From positions 553,501 to 617,500 of the forward strand of contig JAIXMN010000015.1 in assembly GCA_025716815.1 (NCBI GenBank): a stretch of 64,000 nucleotides of DNA, given 5' to 3'. The first letter of the stretch is position 1; every line of letters starts with the position of its first letter. This stretch comes from Dichotomocladium elegans (lineage: Eukaryota > Mucoromycota > Mucoromycetes > Mucorales > Lichtheimiaceae). Both the position numbers and the translations under genes were made by a program. Below are positions 19,823-32,287 of this stretch, in pieces. Under the pieces are notes generated by a model that searched no databases, had not been told where the DNA came from, and saw only the letters and a program-made list of their open reading frames with translations.

Positions 19823-22800
19823 ATGACTGCATCATCATCCGTCAGGTGCGTTATTGCTTGCTCACCTTTGTGAAAGATACTCATGCATATCATGCCATAG
19901 AGTTGCCGTTCGGGTGCGCCCTTTGACTGACCAGGAAATCCATCATCACAACAGCCGCAATATCATCAGCTTCGTACCGGACCAGCCCCAGATCATAGTC
20001 GGCAGCGAACAGCGAGCATTCACATTCGATCACGCCTATCCACCTTCATCAGACCATCAGCATGTTTTCAGTACCTCTGTCGTGCCTTTACTCTACAAAT
20101 TCTTGGACGGGTTAGCATTGCATAACAGCGTTGATGCGTGTCTATACATGGAAGCTAACGAAGTGATATAATCCGATTTTTAGATACAATGCTACCGTTT
20201 TGGCTTATGGGTAAAAAATGATAATAATAATTCACGACCTCCCCCTCCTTTCCTTTCCCTTCCATCACTCAACACCATCACCTCCTTGTCGAGTCCCTTA
20301 AAAAAACAACAACAACAACAACAACAGAGGGCTGATCTCTGTTTTTATTTCCGTGGCCCAAAATAGTCAGACAGGGAGCGGCAAAACATACAGCATGGGG
20401 ATCGGCCTTGATTCGGCCATCAACCCGGTATCAGCTGGCGGGATAGTCCCTCGCTTCATCTGCTGTCTGTTTGACGAGCTAAATGCGCGTCGACGCGCGT
20501 CTGAGAACTTCTCATTCCAGGTCCATGGTTCATTCCTAGAACTGTATAACGAAGATCTTGTCGACCTCTTAAACCCGGTCAAGGGCATGAATCTGATGAT
20601 CAGGGAAGATGCACAAGGCAACATTTGCTGGTCTGGTGTTCACGAGGCGTCTGTGAACAGCCCGCAAGAGCTCCTGGGGTACGTGCGCCCAAAAATAAAG
20701 TTTATGATGTGTCTAAACGCAATCCTGCAGACTCCTTCAAAAGGGATCGATCGCTCGTACCACAGCCTCAACGGACATGAACCGGTCATCCTCAAGATCC
20801 CATGCAATTTTTAGCGTCATCCTGCGACAGACAACAAGTGACGGACAGCATCTCTTGTCTAAATTCCATTTTGTTGACCTCGCGGGATCCGAAAGGGTAG
20901 GGGGGGTAGTTGGAATTTGGGGGGGGATGGTTGGCTCCTCGGTTCGTTAGTGAACGTCCGTTCATTTGTTTGACGCCAAAATTCTAGCTCAAGCGAACAA
21001 ATGCAGTGGGTGACAGGGCCAAGGAAGGCATCTCAATTAACGCGGGACTTTTGGCCCTCGGCAATGTCATCTCGGCCCTCGGCGACGAGTCCCGCAAAGT
21101 TTCTCACATTCCCTACCGCGATTCAAAACTCACGCGACTTTTGCAGGATAGTCTCGGAGGTAACAGTCAGACACTGATGCTGGCCTGTGTATCCCCAGCA
21201 GAGAGCAACTGTACCGAGACCCTCAACACCCTCAGATATGCCAACAGAGCCCGTAATATTCGCAACCGCGTCACCGTTAACCACCAGGAGCTGGGTGGAG
21301 CAGGTGCAGGAGGAGCCGAAGTGGAGCAACGCCTTAAGGCCCAGATCATCCGGCTCAAGGAGGAGCTCAGGGGCAGCGAGGAATTCTTGCATGCCGTCAA
21401 CCATGAAATGGACAGTCTCAAGGCTGAGGTCGTGGCCCTCAACAGCACCATCAAGATGATCACGGAGGAACTCACCCGCACGCAGTACGAGCGCGACATG
21501 CTTCGACACAGCAGCCCCGACAGCCTTATCGCCGAGTACGGCAAAACCATCGAGCGTTTAAGGACCGAACTTGCCATGACACACAGACACGCTGCTGCAG
21601 CACAGCTTCCGACTCCCGCAACCACACCCACGCACGAAAACGAGCCGACTGCCTTCGTCACTCCCTCAACGACCCGCAGCTACACAAAAAGAGGCTCCCG
21701 CCCATCATCGGCTATATATACAGCAGCAGCAGGAGGAGGAGGGGGCAGTCCATTGCAAAACAGCAAGCCCAATGTCATCACGACAACCACCATTACGACA
21801 ACGACAACGACGACAACAAAGAAGCGCCATAGTTACCGCTTTGGCTCCAAACGCTCCATGCGTAACTCACGGATCAACCGCCGGAAGAGTAACCCTGTCC
21901 GACTCAAGCCGCTGGATCAGTTCAAAGTCGCACTCCAGGACGACCAGCAATATCTCGAGGAGCTCGATGCGATCAACAGTTTTGCAGACAGCTTTAGCAT
22001 CATGCCGCGCAAGGACGACGCGCTGACGAAACGATTCCGGGCATGCATCGAGTCGAGGAAGCAGCTCATTGGCCTTGTTGAGCAATCACATCAGGCTCAG
22101 CAGGCTGCCCCGACCGCCGCCCAGATGAAGGAAGAGCTCGGGGCCCAGAGGGCCCAGTACGAGGCGAAGCTCAAGAAGACAGCGGCTGAGATCAAGGCCC
22201 TGAAGCGCCAACTCGCGCAGGCCAATCAGCAGCTCGAGCTGAGCCGGACAAAGAGCAACCAGAGCATCATGAACCTCAAGACGAAGCTCGAGAAGGCGAA
22301 CCAGGAGCGCAAGAAGCTCACGAAGCGAATGAAGCAAGATGCTGATCGGGCGCGGGATCGGCAGAGTCATTACGAGCGCGAGATCCAGAAACTCAAGAAG
22401 GCCGAGGCGTCCGCGTCGGCAGCGAAGAAGCGGGTCGAGCGCGAGGCGGCTGCGCACAAGGCGTCGTCGAAGCGTGCGACGGAGGAGATGGCTCAGCTAA
22501 GCGCGCAGATGAAGCAGGTCGCGCTGATGCTCAAGAAGACGCTCGCGCAGAAGCGCATCGACCGCCAGGTCGTTGCGAAGGCCATGGCATGTGCAAGCGT
22601 GCGCGGCTACGTCGTCCGCCAGTCTCTCGGTCGGTTCCGGTCCGCCCCCCTGCAGACACGTGTCTTCCAGAAAAAACAGCTCATCTGGCGCGCCATGGCC
22701 GCCCATGCATCCCAATCGGCCATCGTCGAGGCTGAGATCGCATCGCGCAGAGAGAGACTGCTCAGCGAGCAGCGCGAGCTGTTGGCCGAGCGCGAGCGTG

Positions 22801-23198
22801 TCCTTGGCGAGGGCGACGAGTCGTACATGGACGACCGGATCACGGCAATCACGCTCGAGGTCGACATGCTGACCCAGCTGCGGGTTGCTCTGAAGAACGC
22901 GCACCCGGAGGACCAGGAACTCGACTCGCCCGAGCTCGCTTACCAGGTCGCACTCTCCATCATTCGCTCCCTCGAACACGACGAATCCCGCGTTGTGGCC
23001 GAGGCCCTGATGGACCAACTCATCGATCTTAAGAAATTGCAGGCATGCGACATAGTCTCGCGATCTATGGAATCGACCCTCCAAAAGGTGTATCAGGGCT
23101 TGATGGACATGCGAAATGCACCGTCCGATCAAATCCTCGTGAAGCTCATGCATGGTCAAGCGCAAATCCTGCAACCTGGCCTCATCGTGGCCATGTAA
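19823..23198 (+). CDS. Kinesin-4-like microtubule motor
   Basis: There are six exons: 19823-19845, 19901-20110, 20184-20210, 20367-20678, 20731-20896 and 20988-23198 (2949 nt, 982 aa), all GT-AG and in phase. The N-terminal motor domain has VAVRVRP, the ATP-binding P-loop [11 protein letters not shown] (about residue 88), switch I NRSSSRSH and switch II DLAGSER, ending with the RARNIRNR neck region typical of the KIF4/KIF21 group. After it come coiled coils, a poly-Thr run (about 510-525), a second long basic coiled coil and an IQ-like patch ([16 protein letters not shown]). The expected role is ATP-driven plus-end-directed movement and control of microtubule length. The exact subfamily needs a tree. 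It ends tail to tail with a GAS2-domain gene 219 bp away. Confidence 0.92.
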
Positions 23199-23417
23199 TA
23201 TACCTTGTTTTTTTTAACATATCTAAAAAAAAAAGCCCCACACATGCATACACACACTCCCTCCCCTTGGATACCCCATACGCTCACACTTGCACCAAAA
23301 ACCGTTTGTCTCTTTTTCCCATGTTTCAATAAAAATCTGACTTTTTTTAATAATAATAAGGAAAATGAGGTTATGATACAGATGACGGGGGAAGTTTATT
23401 CTTTACTTTTTATGCGT

Positions 23418-26400
23418 TTACTTCATATGAACACTGCGGTGCCCGCCGCTGATGCTAGGTAAATCTGCAGCTTTGGTCATACGCACCTGGTGATAGTTAC
23501 CGAGGTGATCGACGGCCATGTATTTATTGCCGTCCACAAGGTAGCCTGCAGCGGACACTGACGTGGCGGATGATGATGTTGAGTTCGTCGATGAGATGGT
23601 GGATGTAGAGTTACTTCTGTTAAGCTGCGGCGGCAGGCTTGGTCGTTGGGCGGTCGAAAAGAAGCCTTGCTGAATCGAGACGCGGCTGTCCTGGATGCAC
23701 GTGATGCTGTCCTCGAGCAAGGCATGATCGCGGAGGAACTGAGAAAGCTCGCACCAGCCGCCGCCGACGCGCACCATCACCATCCCGCTCTTGAGGATGC
23801 GGCAGTACACGAGGCGAGGGTGTCTGAGCCCAAAGTAGTATTTGCCAGACTCGCCAGGCACCTTCTCCACCTTGATCCCGCATTGCGTTGCATTGACGAT
23901 CTGGCCAATTTGCAGATCGAGGGCGTTCGTCGGATCGGCCTGATACTGTTGAATCTTGTTGGCCGGCCGTCCGGGCCGCGGCGGCAGAAGACGACTGGGG
24001 CGTGGGGTCATCAAGGGTGACGACGACGACGATGTCGTTGTCGCCGTCGTTGTCGTCAAAAGCGTTGTGGGGAAGGATGCAAGGCGGCCTCGCCGCTGGA
24101 GCCGCTGGCGAAGGGTGACAATCCGCGTCTGAGCCTGCTGCTGTACCGACGCCCATCGATCACAGAGTGCCTCGAAATGAAGCCGGACGCTATCAACGAC
24201 AAGTGAAGAGGCTGTTTCAAGCTGCTCATCGATATGTTCCTGATAATACTTCTGCTGTGCTTCGAGCGTCTGGAGCATGTTCTGGATCAGATCATGTTTG
24301 GCCGGGACAGCCTTGCAGAGATGGTCCTTAAAAATGCTCAGCATCAAATCAATGTTGTCGGAGAGCATGAGATATTCGCTAACGATGAGCGCATTGTCAA
24401 TGCGATTCTGGGTATCTTCAATGTCCTTGTAGAGCGTCTTAATGAATACATCGATTTGGTCCTGTCGTGCAATGAGCTCAGGTTCATTCTCGATGCTGTC
24501 CCGAAGATCCTTAAGAACGGTTGTCGTGCGCTCCAGCAACGTGTTGATCCGTGTCTTGAGTGCGAGCGCCTCAGGCTCTCGTGGCATCGTCTCGAGATCA
24601 CGATCGCTTAGAAGCCATTTTATATGCGAGAGCTGTGCCGCCGCATGCTTTAGGACCTCCTCCATTTCATCCATCTTTGCATTCGACTGATCTAGCTGTT
24701 TTTGCCGCTGTGCCTCGGCTTGCAAACTTTCCATGCTTTCAAGCAAACTCTTCCAGGCAGACTCCACGAGAGACACGCGGCGTTGGACTGAGGTGTGATT
24801 ATCCATCGACAGATGCGGGGGTACGTTCTTGTTCGAGATGGTCATTGCCTTGAATCGATCAATTCTCGATGCAAGTTCGCCTAGCCCCTCCTCCTGTGAA
24901 AGCGACTTGCTGGCCTCTTGGATTTCTATTGAACGTAGGATGGATTCTGCTTCGCGCGCATGCTCACCAACCTGCTCTAACATGTCATAGACTGCAGATG
25001 CCTCATCCAACGCATCCTGAAGCGCATGGTCATTCAGTTCTCGCAGTACGAGGCTGGACTGGGCTCGATACTCCGCAAGCACTGCTATGCCTGCCAGACA
25101 GATCTCCTGGATGGCGTCTGCTGTTGCTGATGTCGTCGCAGCTGCAGCTACGGCGTTATCACAAGACGTCCGAAGGGATGCAAGAATCGTGTCTGACGTG
25201 CGTTGCAAAGCAGACAGGCGAGACTTACGAGCCTCCTGCTCCTGTTTCGCTGCAGCAAGCGCGGCTTGCTCGGATTCAACCGCGCATACCCTGCTGAACA
25301 GCTCCATGTATTGCATACGTGCATCCACGTCATCATCATCCATTCTTGCCAGGGCCTTGCAGAGAAGCAGGCGTGTAGGCCCAGTGTCTGTGTTCGTCTG
25401 AATGGATGCGGTCGCCTCGTCAAGTATCTCACGCACATTGGCCCAGCCCCTCATTTTGTTCACATACGCTAATGCTTCTCGGAGCAAATCTTCTGTCGCT
25501 CGGAACTGTCTTGTCATCTCGTTCTCGAGGGCTTCATCGTCTCTAGTTCTCAAGCTTCGGATTTCATGGTACTTGGATGTACATGTTGTTATGATATCGG
25601 TGATCTGCGTTTCGAGCGCGCCAAGCTGTGCACGGTCCGTTTTTCGGCTATGGCGCACGTTGCTGGCCTCGCTGCGGGCAGCCTCAAGGATTGCTAGATA
25701 TTCAGCAAATGCGTCTTCGAATACCTGTTGTTTACGATGCTGGGCCGAGATGAGGACTTGTTCGCGCACGTCTTCTATCAGCCTCCTGTGCTTCTGCAAA
25801 GCATCATTATATATGTCCTGCAGCGTAGGAAAGTCAGGATGACTTCGCAAGAGGGCTCTCATAGGTGCAAAACATGACGTCTCGGCAACGAACTCCATCG
25901 TTTCGTGATCCTGCCAGGCGTTGCTGAGAAGATCGACCAAGGTCTCCATTTCGCTCAGGGCCTTGGCTTGGGCCTGTGCACGTTGCTCGCAGCGAACCAC
26001 TTCCTTATGATGCTCTAATGCTTGCAATGCAGATGTCTTCAGCGCTTGGACAGTCTCTACATCTCTTTGATCAACTAGTCTGGCAAGTGCCTGGTTAACA
26101 ACGTCCGTGATTTCCAGAGGGGTATAGTCCACATCCACGGATTTTAAAGACATATTCACACGGAGAGCGCATTGATCAACAATTGTCTTGTACTCGACAT
26201 GCTTTGCTTCGGCTGCTATCTCAGACGCCTTTGCCTTGAGTCGATCTTCCAGTAGGGCAAATTTCTCTTTGAGGATCTGTTGCGATCGGCCGCTGAACCG
26301 CGCTATTTTGCTTTCAATCGCAACTAGCCCAGAAGCCGAGCCATCAGACGCTTCGATGGCGGCCGATGTGGATTGAAATTGTCGACACGTGTTGTTTATA

Positions 26401-29400
26401 GCGTATGCTTGCGCATACAGGGCATTCAAGACAGTCGACCTCCTGTCCTTGATCTTTAGCACTTTTTCAAAGAGCTTATCGACAGATCCGAATGGTATCT
26501 TATGAAAGACACCAGGATCGGGCCCAGGAGTAGGGGGTAACAATAATCCCGCCTGATGGAGAGCTTCGAGGCCCTCGTCGTCGGGAACGAGCGACGTTTC
26601 GCGAGTTTCAATAAAGCGCCGGACGTCTTGTTCGTGTCTGGAAAGTTCGGCGATGCATGTGTCAAGTTGGTCGCTCCAATGTGCAAGCAATGCATGGTTG
26701 GCTTTTGTGCGTGCTTCCTTGGCCTGTTCCTCCGCAAGGCACACAATGTCTGTTTCCAGTTGCATCTGGCGCGCCCGCAAGTGTGCTACATCCCTGCCTG
26801 CTATGGTAAACGCCCGATCCATATCGCGATACAGCCGTCTGGTCTCGTTTGCATTCGCCGCGGCGTCTTTTCGTTCCAGGATGGCGTCCCGTGTCATTCC
26901 GTAGGAAGCCTCCCACGCTGACTCCGCTTCGGCTGCTTGCCCATCCAGAGTGGACTGTTCTATCATTCGGGAAAGTCCCGCTGCAAGCCGATCTAGTTCT
27001 TCGAAACTTGAGATAGCCTCTTGTGCGTGTACCACGTCGGTGCACTTGGTAGCGAGAACACGTACGTCATTTCCTATCTCCGCAGCGGAAGCCAACAGGT
27101 CAGTAGCAGCAGCCTGCCCCTGCTGGTCATAGGGATACGAAAGCGAGAGCGCACGTATGGCCCGGGCACATTCTTCAGCACGGACGACGCATCCGTCTGC
27201 CTGGTGCATGAGATCAAGCGCATGTGTGTAATTTTGATAGCTCTGTGCAACTGACTGGGCCACAGAGGAAAGGGTCTGGTGCGACGCCAGAAGATCGGCG
27301 TCATCTGTGCTGGAAATGCAAGGCTCGGGACGCGTGGACCGGGCCTCGACGGAACAGACGGGCTTGGTTAAGCTGCTGTAAGCATCCCTAAATTTCTCCA
27401 TACGTTGTGAGAATGCCGCCATTGACTCAGAGCTTGATGGCGCGGGTCGGGTTGTCCTGAGCGTTCTGAGTGCTCTTTCAAAATCACGGCAGCATTGGGC
27501 ACCTTCAGCCTCTATCTCTTGTGCAAGCTTCATGAGGGCAGCGACCGATTTGCGGTAGTGTACCATGCGTTGCCCATAATCCACGAGCTCGTGATACTGC
27601 CTTTCTTGCCGCAAAAGCCATGCGGGTCGAGGGGCAGCAACAACAATGACGCCATCATTGTTGTCGTCAAAAGACAAGGTCGTATCAAGGTCATGACCCT
27701 CTTCGAGCGGCATGATGACCTCCCATATTGCCTTGATTTTCGTGGTGAGACCCCTAGACGCTTCGGCATAGACGGTCTCATCCGCAAGGTGTGATCGGTA
27801 GGCCTGGATTGCAGCCTTGTGGTCTCGGGCAATGTGAATAAGGCTGTCGTACGCTTCTGCAACAGTCTGGTCTCCCGCAAGATTCTGCACGGTTGACAAC
27901 TTGAAAGACGCAATGGCAGAACTGTGCACCTCTTCCTCGAGCATGAGCTTCTCGAGGTCAGATTGCCCGAGCCCTGAAGCATCGAGTCCCGCACTTGCGT
28001 CTTTTATTGCCTTCTCACGGCATTCCATCCAGAGATGAGCCAATGCGACGTCATGTGCCTTCTGCTCATCTTGTTGGGCTATCCAGGCTTTTTGTTTCCG
28101 AACCTCGTACTCGTTCTGTAATGTCGTCAGTAGATCCCACAGGGTAGCCTTGTGGTGAGAGATGGTATAGTACGCCTCAGTTGTGTCCAGGTGATTCGGA
28201 AAGGTTATTCGGCGTGCGACACGCTCGGTCAGTACATGGACGTCATCCTCAAAGGCAATAAGCCGTTGGTGGAAATCATCGTCGAGGTCACATGTCTCAA
28301 GCGCATGCTTTAAAAGCGTACCTCGAGAGACAAGTTCGTCCGAGCGCGTCAGGAACAAATCAAGTGAGCGGCGGTATTCGTCCTCGAGGGCCCTCCGACG
28401 TTGGGTGTCTTGGTTGTTGTTGTACAGACTGACGAGTGCCCGGTAACGACTGGAGCTTCTGTCATGTGAGGAAAAGGAAGTGCAGGAGGCGCTTCCGCTG
28501 AGTATGGCGTGCGCACGCTGCGCAGCACGGAATGTGTTGGGAGTCAATTCATTGGTGCATCGATCACATTCGTCCAAACAAGCTGCCTCGATGGTTTTAT
28601 AATGGCTGTCATACTTTTGGCGTCGCTGAAGGAATTGGTGGCGGTGGTAGGCGCCGAGTGGCTGGGCGGAGAGTTGATAGTAGACGGGATGGGAGAGGAA
28701 AAGGGGGGTTTGCTCATGAAGGGCATCGATGGATGCCTGCTGTATAGGCGTACTTGTACGTAAGGAGTGGTATAAATCGTGTCCATGTTGTGACCAGCAG
28801 CGAAGCTGGGCTAGCCAACCGTTGAGGTACTTGAATTTAAGATGCAGTATGAGGACGTCTTTATTGTCTGGCAGTTTCTCAAGTAGGCTAGCCGCATGTG
28901 CCATGATCTGCTCGAGCTTCTCAAACCAACCCGTGTCAAGGACACTCGACCGGAAAAGCTTAGCGTGCACAAACTCAAGCAATAAGCACAGGGTTGGTTG
29001 CAGCGGCGAGGGTGTTGTTGGAGTCACTTTATTTGCCACAGTGAGCGTAGGATGCGGCAGTCGAATGAAGAGACGTTAGAGCGCTTACCGTCATGGTTTA
29101 TGCTTGTAGCTTTTACATAAAGGTCGGAGAAGAAGCTGAGCATGTTCGACGATGGTGATAAATTCCAGTGTTTCAAAAATAGATGCTGAGCAACGCGGGT
29201 ATTATTCTCGTCCTGTCTGTCAATGCGTACGATGAGGTCGGGAAGGTCATGTGGAAAATAGCGGTGGGCAAGACAAAGGAGGACTGAGGCACACAAGACA
29301 GTATCGTGATGAAATTCGGGGTTGAGCGGGTCGATGATGGATACTGAGACATATACCGCAAGTTGTATCTGCAGCCAGTCGAGCAGAAGCCCAAGGTTGC

Positions 29401-29481
29401 TAAGAGGGCGGGATGTTAAAGACGAGTTCAGTTCTGGTTAATTTCCCGAACATACTGATTTGTGGAGGAGGAGTGGTGCAT
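23418..29481 (-). CDS. Giant CH-like / coiled-coil / GAS2-domain cytoskeletal protein
   Basis: There are three exons on the minus strand: 29481-29456, 29399-29089 and 29026-23418 (5946 nt, 1981 aa), with phases closing exactly. The start MHHSSST is followed by a calponin-homology-like segment (LLLDWLQIQL, then ALAHRYFP-type and FLKHWNL helices, residues about 10-110). About 1650 residues of helical, Gln/Glu/Ala-rich sequence follow and resemble diverged spectrin repeats. A GAS2 (GAR) domain lies near 1810-1885 (QIGQIVNATQ, YYFGLRHPRLVYCRIL, VRVGGGWCEL), with a Ser-rich tail after it. GAS2 domains bind microtubules and CH domains often bind actin, so the layout recalls a single-CH spectraplakin. 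The GAS2 call is firm, the CH call is moderate and the repeat identity is inferred. Confidence 0.88.
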
Positions 29482-30728
29482 GGAGGAGATAGCGAAGAAG
29501 AGAGAAAGGGAATCGAAATAGAGGAAAAAGGAATGGATATAGGGGTGAGGGTAGAGGGGAGGGGGACGTGCGTTTTATTGGTGGATGAGTGAAAGCCGGG
29601 TTATCATAAACAAAGCGGGTTCAGAATAAAGGAAAGGAGGAAGAAAGCAATGGTAGACACTTTGCCGGCCCCATCTGAACGGATATCTTAATTCAAATGA
29701 GGAGTGAGAAAAAAAGAGGCTGCAGATGATGGACCTCCTTTGAAGGCAACAGAGCACAAGGGCGCGTTCTGCTTCATCGCCCAATCAAGTCACACGCTGA
29801 CCGCGCTTCATCGTTGCTCGTCTTAATGTCCAGCACAAAACGCAGCTCGCCGTGCGAGCTTTGGGTGTTCTGCTAGACTCAGTGGGTCTCGTAAGTGAAT
29901 CGAACGGATCCCAAAATAGGAAACGGATGTGGTCCCCACGTGTTTTCCTGCCATACTTTGCAAAAAAACAATTGTGTCCCACTGAGGATCTTCGCTCCGT
30001 CGTATTCCTCAATGAAAAGTGTTTAGAGTTACCACAGACCTTGCATCTGTTGGAGATCCCTAGAATGTACGCCTTCCCCTCTCTCCTTCTTCGTGCAGCG
30101 TTTTGACTGAGAGCGTGAGCTCGTATTTGCCATGTCCAGGCTATTGTACATATACCGCAACCTCCTTTGCGTTAGAGAGTCACTGTCACACACCATTAGA
30201 GATGGCGCTTGCAGCAGGGGCTACCCACCATTGTTTAAATGTTAGATAGTTGGACACGAATAAATGAAATCCACTAGAAGTGACGACGCACCACACATTG
30301 TCCGGAAATAAGTATTTGAAAAAAAGGGGAGGGTTTCCCCATCTCATGACTGTTGTTCCTTGGATCTTTTTGCTGCATAACATGTCCCATCGTTCCTTAC
30401 GCCGCTCGATGAAGGGGAGCTAAGGGAGCAAATCGAGTTATGTTGAGGTGCATGTTGATTATTGCTGTACTCCGGACATTTGATGCGCGTTGCAGCCGTT
30501 GCAGCCGCCGCATTTGGCACAGTTATCATAAGATACACTATAGAAAGATCGCTTGCGATATCTAGCAGTTTCTTCAGATGGATGAGTTAATCGGCAGGAA
30601 CGTATTGATGCTTGGGAAGCTGCGTGAAGAAAGCAACTTCATCACCGCACTGTCGATAGGTCGGAAGAGAGAAAGTGCGTGTGTGCATTTGCTTCTCTAT
30701 TTTTTGGCGTTTTTTTCCTCTTTATTAA
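29482..30728. other. Intergenic region, no gene seen
   Basis: This contains the promoter of the GAS2-domain gene at its left end and the 3' flank of the PRKRIP1-like gene at its right. Frames at 29785-30106 on both strands and at 30578-30877 are short, lack family similarity and are probably chance. No tRNA or snRNA signature was found. Confidence 0.5.
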
Positions 30729-31334
30729 TTAATTCTTGGTATCTTCACTCTTTTGACTGTCGTCGTTTCCGTCCACTTTATGCTTTTTTGATTCCTGGAT
30801 GCTTTCCTTGTTCTGTTTCCGTTTCAAGCGCCGTGCTCGCTTTTTCGCCGTCCGCTCTTCATCGTTCGCCTTCATAGCTGCTCTGTACTCTTCGTACTCC
30901 CTTTTCTCAAGTTCCTAAATGGTGTTGTTTCGAAACATGTCAATCGAACGTCTTGTTTCTGTTGTTGCCGTGGATAGCTACCTGTCGCTCCTTTTCGTCC
31001 ATTTCCTTTAACCGTGCATACTCGCGTCGTCGATGTGCACGGTATACATGGAAATCGCCACTGCCTGCGCCGGCACTAGAGCCTTATTTACAGTGGCGAT
31101 TGAGCATCTGTGTTTAGGTGCGATGCATGCTGTATGGATCCAATTGTTACCTGGTACATTGCGAACGAAATCTTTGGGCGCCTTTATGGTTTTTTCCTTG
31201 CGCGGCTCTGGAATGTAGACCGGCTTGTCGATCTTCTCAAAAAGCTTCTCAAGGTGCTTGCTTGTTTTCTGGGTCTCTGTCAGTTTGTGGCGATTGATCC
31301 GTTGAGTTTCATCTTTTTTCTCGTCTTGGGCCAT
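30729..31334 (-). CDS. PRKRIP1: PRKRIP1-like spliceosome-associated protein
   Basis: There are three exons on the minus strand: 31334-31151, 31082-30982 and 30914-30729 (471 nt, 156 aa), GT-AG and in phase. The family core is obvious: KPVYIPEPRKE, APKDFVRNVPG, then SSAGAGSGDFHVYRAHRRREY, followed by a long basic/acidic helix (KKRARRLKRKQNK) and an acidic C-terminus. In humans this protein (DUF1168, C114) is a long helix in catalytically activated spliceosomes. It was first named for binding the kinase PKR, which fungi lack, so a splicing role is the sensible expectation here. Length is close to the animal protein. The ERH gene lies 180 bp upstream in the same orientation. Confidence 0.93.
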
Positions 31335-31513
31335 TGTGAAATGAATGAGAGAGGGAAAAGCGAGACAAAGAAGGCTATAGAAATTAAAAAGGAAACATTC
31401 AAGTCACGCCCCAGCTGTTACTGTCAAGACTCCTCATACAATAATAATAATAGAACGAAAAGAACACGGTTCATTCACGCACTACCACAGCAAAATACTT
31501 TAATGCCTTTCTT

Positions 31514-32287
31514 CTACCAACGTCTGTTGCCTCCTCGAGAATAGCTACCACCTCTGGGGCCTTGATTTCGACGATACTGAGGTGGATCCTGGGCCGCCGG
31601 TCGGCTGAAATGGGCAAGGAGTCGCTCTTTGATCCATTCCTTATCTCTTGGCATATAACTCTATTCGATAGACCGACTGATCAGTAGAGGCATCCCAGCC
31701 AAGTATCCATACCCAAACTCACGTTGTGAGCAGGTTCGAAAACGAGGGCAACAAATTCCTTATGCCCATCGATGAATTGGAACAAATCCTCAGCACTGAT
31801 AAAAAAAAAAAGTGAGCGCTTCTTTCTTTTTCCCTCTCATTCCCACCCAGGTTATTTACCTATATTGGATTTGTCCTGCGCGCGCATTCTCTCGTTGAAG
31901 GTGCTGCTCGAAATAGTCGGCAATAGCTAATAGTCCGGTCGAAGATCAGCAAGACCGCTTGAATATTTGGCAGCCGTAAACGTCCGACTAGCGTACTCAC
32001 CATCCATCGCAGCGGAAACGGTATTGCGATCACTTGGGGACATTGGCCGTCAATGGATGTCACGTTTGTCGTATGAAAACTAGGGGATCGACTTACTAGT
32101 ATGTGCGTGATCTATGACGAGTATGTGAGAAATTAGACGCGTGCTGCAGCTGGAGGGGTGTACCTGAGGTGCTGATCGGGTTGAATCAAGAGGATAGTAT
32201 GCGCAGTCTAGCGGAGCATTTATCTTCAGTCTCCAAAATCCATTTGAGGGAGTAGGGCGGGTAAAATCCGCACATGTGGCATACCAT
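31514..32287 (-). CDS. ERH: Enhancer of rudimentary homologue with an RG-rich tail
   Basis: There are seven coding exons on the minus strand: 32287-32285 (ATG only), 32207-32164, 32111-32097 (15 nt), 32032-32001, 31926-31860, 31795-31723 and 31660-31514 (381 nt, 126 aa). All junctions are GT-AG and in phase. The protein starts MTAHTILLIQPDQHLR, continues through SRTY, AMDAIADYFEQHL and DLFQFIDGHKEF, and ends the family core at DKEWIKERLLAHF, all matching ERH. ERH is a small homodimer that partners RNA-degradation and gametogenic-mRNA factors such as fission yeast Mmi1. A C-terminal extension of about 20 residues (RGGSYSRGGNRRW) goes beyond the usual 104-residue length. The start rests on the ATG/GTATGC junction, because no in-frame ATG lies in exon 2. 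Confidence 0.88.

Noticed and set aside
22497..23174. 225-codon minus frame within the kinesin gene
   Set aside because: It is antisense to the GC-rich coiled-coil coding part of the kinesin. The frame stays open because of codon bias on the real strand and has no motif of its own.
23620..24156. 178-codon minus frame overlapping the end of the GAS2 gene
   Set aside because: It lies in another frame of the same strand inside the long GAS2-protein exon and has no recognisable domain, whereas the main frame holds the GAS2 domain.
29785..30106. Possible structured RNA or small gene between GAS2 and PRKRIP1-like genes
   Set aside because: No cloverleaf, Sm site or snoRNA box arrangement could be found, and the open frames are short and featureless.
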